From Bacillota bacterium (GTDB lineage: Bacteria > Bacillota > Clostridia > Clostridiales > Clostridiaceae), in contig JAEZDX010000442.1 of NCBI GenBank assembly GCA_023417975.1, positions 1 to 5,742 on the forward strand: a stretch of DNA of 5,742 nt, written 5' to 3'. How positions within the stretch are numbered: position 1 is the stretch's first letter; every line of letters starts with the position of its first letter. A program made the position numbers and the translations under genes. The notes under the pieces were generated by a model. It did no database searches. It was not told the origin of the DNA and saw nothing but the letters and a program-made list of their open reading frames with translations. Shown one piece after another: positions 5,101 to 5,742 of the stretch.

Positions 5101-5742
5101 ATAGAGCTTAACAGTCACTCCTTTAAGCGGCTTATCTCCATCATCCTGGATTCCATTGCCGTTTACATCTTCCCATACATAATCTCCGATTTTAACCGGA
5201 ATATAAGCACCTGCATCCATAGTTTTATTATTGTCACCTGAAACTAAGATTACATGAGCTTCACCGCTTAAGTCCGCATCACTGTCTGCAGCTATATCGT
5301 AGCCCGCATTTTTAGTTGTGAACTTCATACCGTCAGCCGCTTTAAATACCAACTTATATTCTCCCGGTATTAAATCTGTGAATTGGTAGCTGCCTTCGGA
5401 GCCTGTAATCAAGCTTCCCACTTCTTTATCAGAGCTGTCAAATAGCTTTACTGTCACCCCTTGCAAAGCTCTTTCTCCAGCATCTTGAATTCCGTTTCCG
5501 TTTATATCTTCCCATACGTAATCTCCTACGGAAGCCGGTTTATAAAGGCCCGCATCCACGGAGGTGTTGTTACTTCCTGATGGTAGTACTACTGTAACTT
5601 CGCCATGGATATCTGCATCACTATCCAAATTGTCGTCATTTCCTTTATCAGCTGTTGTAAACTTCATTCCTTCAGGAGCTTGGAAAACTACCTTATAGGT
5701 TCCCGGAACTAAGTTTTCAAATTTATAGCTTCCGTCCTCGTC
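1999..5742 (-). CDS. Large LPxTG cell-wall-anchored mosaic adhesin with SdrD-type B repeats, 5' end outside window
   Basis: The reading frame is open from the right edge to TAA at 1999-2001, giving 1247 visible residues (numbered from the edge). The ATG at 5665-5667 lies within a repeat and is not the start. In order: a partial SdrD-like B repeat (1-71); four complete ones (72-524); a carboxypeptidase-regulatory-like beta-sandwich (525-610); a cadherin-like/Ig module with TPENTPYSSAV and FKVKVDDGDGG (611-702); a second regulatory-like domain (703-791); an invasin-type Big_1 domain with NPNSIIGNGKSTS (792-894); a third regulatory-like domain (895-992); an unassigned part (993-1098); a fourth regulatory-like domain (1099-1205); and a sorting signal. 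Sortase should cleave LPKTG and attach the protein to peptidoglycan, the repeats forming a stalk for an N-terminal binding region not seen here. The ligand is unknown. By eye it is richer in GC than the tetR operon. It is followed directly by a strong terminator. Confidence 0.93.
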   Translation of the reverse strand, partial: DEDGSYKFENLVPGTYKVVFQAPEGMKFTTADKGNDDNLDSDADIHGEVTVVLPSGSNNTSVDAGLYKPASVGDYVWEDINGNGIQDAGERALQGVTVKLFDSSDKEVGSLITGSEGSYQFTDLIPGEYKLVFKAADGMKFTTKNAGYDIAADSDADLSGEAHVILVSGDNNKTMDAGAYIPVKIGDYVWEDVNGNGIQDDGDKPLKGVTVKLYDSSNHQVGSEINTGDNGKYEFTDLIPGSYKVVFSAPDNMVFTALQAGSNKSVDSDAGANGETSVVLTSGKDDLDIDAGLYTLVRVGDYAFEDVNGNGVQDSGDKPLRGVSVKLYDDMGNQVGSEVITGEDGKYSFDGLIPGTYRLQFAVPEGMKITTQYNGLDVEKDSNADSDGKEIVVLHSGKNNNSIDLGAYKPVSVGDKVWKDINENGIQDSGEPGMAGISVKLYKSGIEGVYQNTTTDAEGNYSFNNLMPGNYTIEFQKLDGFVFTESNAGSDRAKDSNSGKDGKAEVSLKSGVNDSNIDGGLYKLCAITVKVISKLTGEPVSGANIEIYDENGKLMGSTVTDNSGSFSVEKLLSNRTYSVTASRTGYTPFKETVNLKEEDVTVIYTLERMADYIPKVPDYTKSTPENTPYSSAVKATEEVNVGKLTYSKLTDPENGKVTVSENGEWTYVPNTNFVGVDVFKVKVDDGDGGIAVSTVTMNVLRNILDVIGTITDKQTGKVLPNTLIKLCDESGKVLASTQSDSKGDYVFKNVVIGKYIFSVENPQYSSQSIGVNVSPVHPEDTTFRKDISLIDFVISLVANPNSIIGNGKSTSILTATVTDKNNVPLEGVLVTFSAESGSFPEGNTAYTDSKGKASVTYRSILIEGIEHQVIPVKASVSDETRGLHAENQILVNFEPASIQGVVVDNETKQPISGAIVEVSKDFDGDGVIDFYGKMITGADGSYKIAIPKGNTVYDVAITKPIKIGDKTVTKTFSQKVRSGDISGEGNENFMAEKTAVGLVLFKDAGGEERELEDLSGYGIDVYLQGDAGKGSTVSGIEAAIEKEGAGKGLFQVSGLEKNTTYTFAITYTLENGSKIIVGTVDVNVNSDGQMNISKTLIDPYGIVTDAETGHTIKDANVKLYYADTERNRNHGIVPNTLVELPIIKGFEPNDNKNPQLSNIDGKYAFMVYPDTDYYIAADAAGYVHFKSEIISVNKELVKYDFKMNKEVPVNTDLPKTGSLFDLNLDVILGLALISTGYLLAFRRRRKR
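4171..5742 (-). repeat. Tandem SdrD-type B repeats of the adhesin (one partial plus four complete)
   Basis: Units lie at 5530-5742 (partial), 5191-5529, 4849-5190, 4507-4848 and 4171-4506, that is 112-114 codons each. Each complete unit starts (V/I)GD-x-(V/A)(W/F)-x-D(I/V)N-x-NG(I/V)QD. It continues through G(V/I)(S/T)VKL, G-x-Y-x-F and L(I/M)PG-x-Y to a DS(D/N)-containing turn and D-x-G-x-Y at the end. The D-x-N-x-NG-x-x-D-x-x-(E/D) loop fits calcium binding as in staphylococcal Sdr B domains. Copies are clearly related but not identical in DNA: a 17-nt block (CCATTGCCGTTTACATC on the plus strand) is shared exactly by two units. The last unit is the most divergent, with NENG in the loop and a changed middle part. 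Confidence 0.9.

Noticed and set aside
5665..5667. ATG as the start of the adhesin gene
   Set aside because: The frame stays open to the window edge and encodes the expected B-repeat sequence (DEDGSYKFENLVPGTYKV) upstream, so this Met is internal; no signal peptide follows it.
4171..5742. CRISPR-like or non-coding tandem repeat
   Set aside because: The period of about 340 bp is an exact multiple of codons, and conservation follows protein motifs, so these are protein domain repeats.

Overview
The window looks like chromosomal DNA of a low-GC Gram-positive anaerobe, most likely a member of the Clostridia. This rests on the AT-rich intergenic DNA, strong AGGAG-type ribosome binding sites, a sortase-anchored (LPxTG) surface protein, and a nitroreductase of the type common in clostridial genomes. 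I cannot name a species.

Layout from left to right. Positions 2-508 (+) hold the 3' part of a nitroreductase-family FMN protein; its N-terminal part lies outside the window. The 219 bp after it contain a perfect 9-bp hairpin and, on the minus strand, a 43-codon open stretch that looks like the tail of a decayed gene. Positions 728-1855 (-) hold a two-gene operon transcribed right to left: a TetR-family repressor first, then a small HemG-like flavodoxin 18 bp downstream. The leader in front of tetR contains two adjacent 17-bp palindromes (consensus ATTGAAC-N3-GTTCAAT). They overlap the -10 box and probable start site, so they are strong candidates for autoregulatory operators. Positions 1955-2000 hold a strong intrinsic terminator, U-rich on both strands.

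Positions 1999-5742 (-), about two thirds of the window, are the 3' part of a very large mosaic cell-wall adhesin. The visible 1247 residues contain one partial and four complete SdrD-type B repeats of about 113 residues. After them come carboxypeptidase-regulatory-like domains, a cadherin-like/Ig module, an invasin-type Big_1 module, an unassigned module, and a classical sorting signal (LPKTG, hydrophobic segment, RRRRKR). The start codon and signal peptide lie beyond the right edge.

Functionally there are two unrelated parts. The adhesin ends at its own terminator. Downstream, a self-contained TetR-flavodoxin redox operon converges on a nitroreductase gene. No mobile element, CRISPR array, tRNA or rRNA was seen. 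The most original observation is the tandem operator pair controlling the tetR-flavodoxin unit; the adhesin is notable for its modular composition rather than for a new enzymatic activity.
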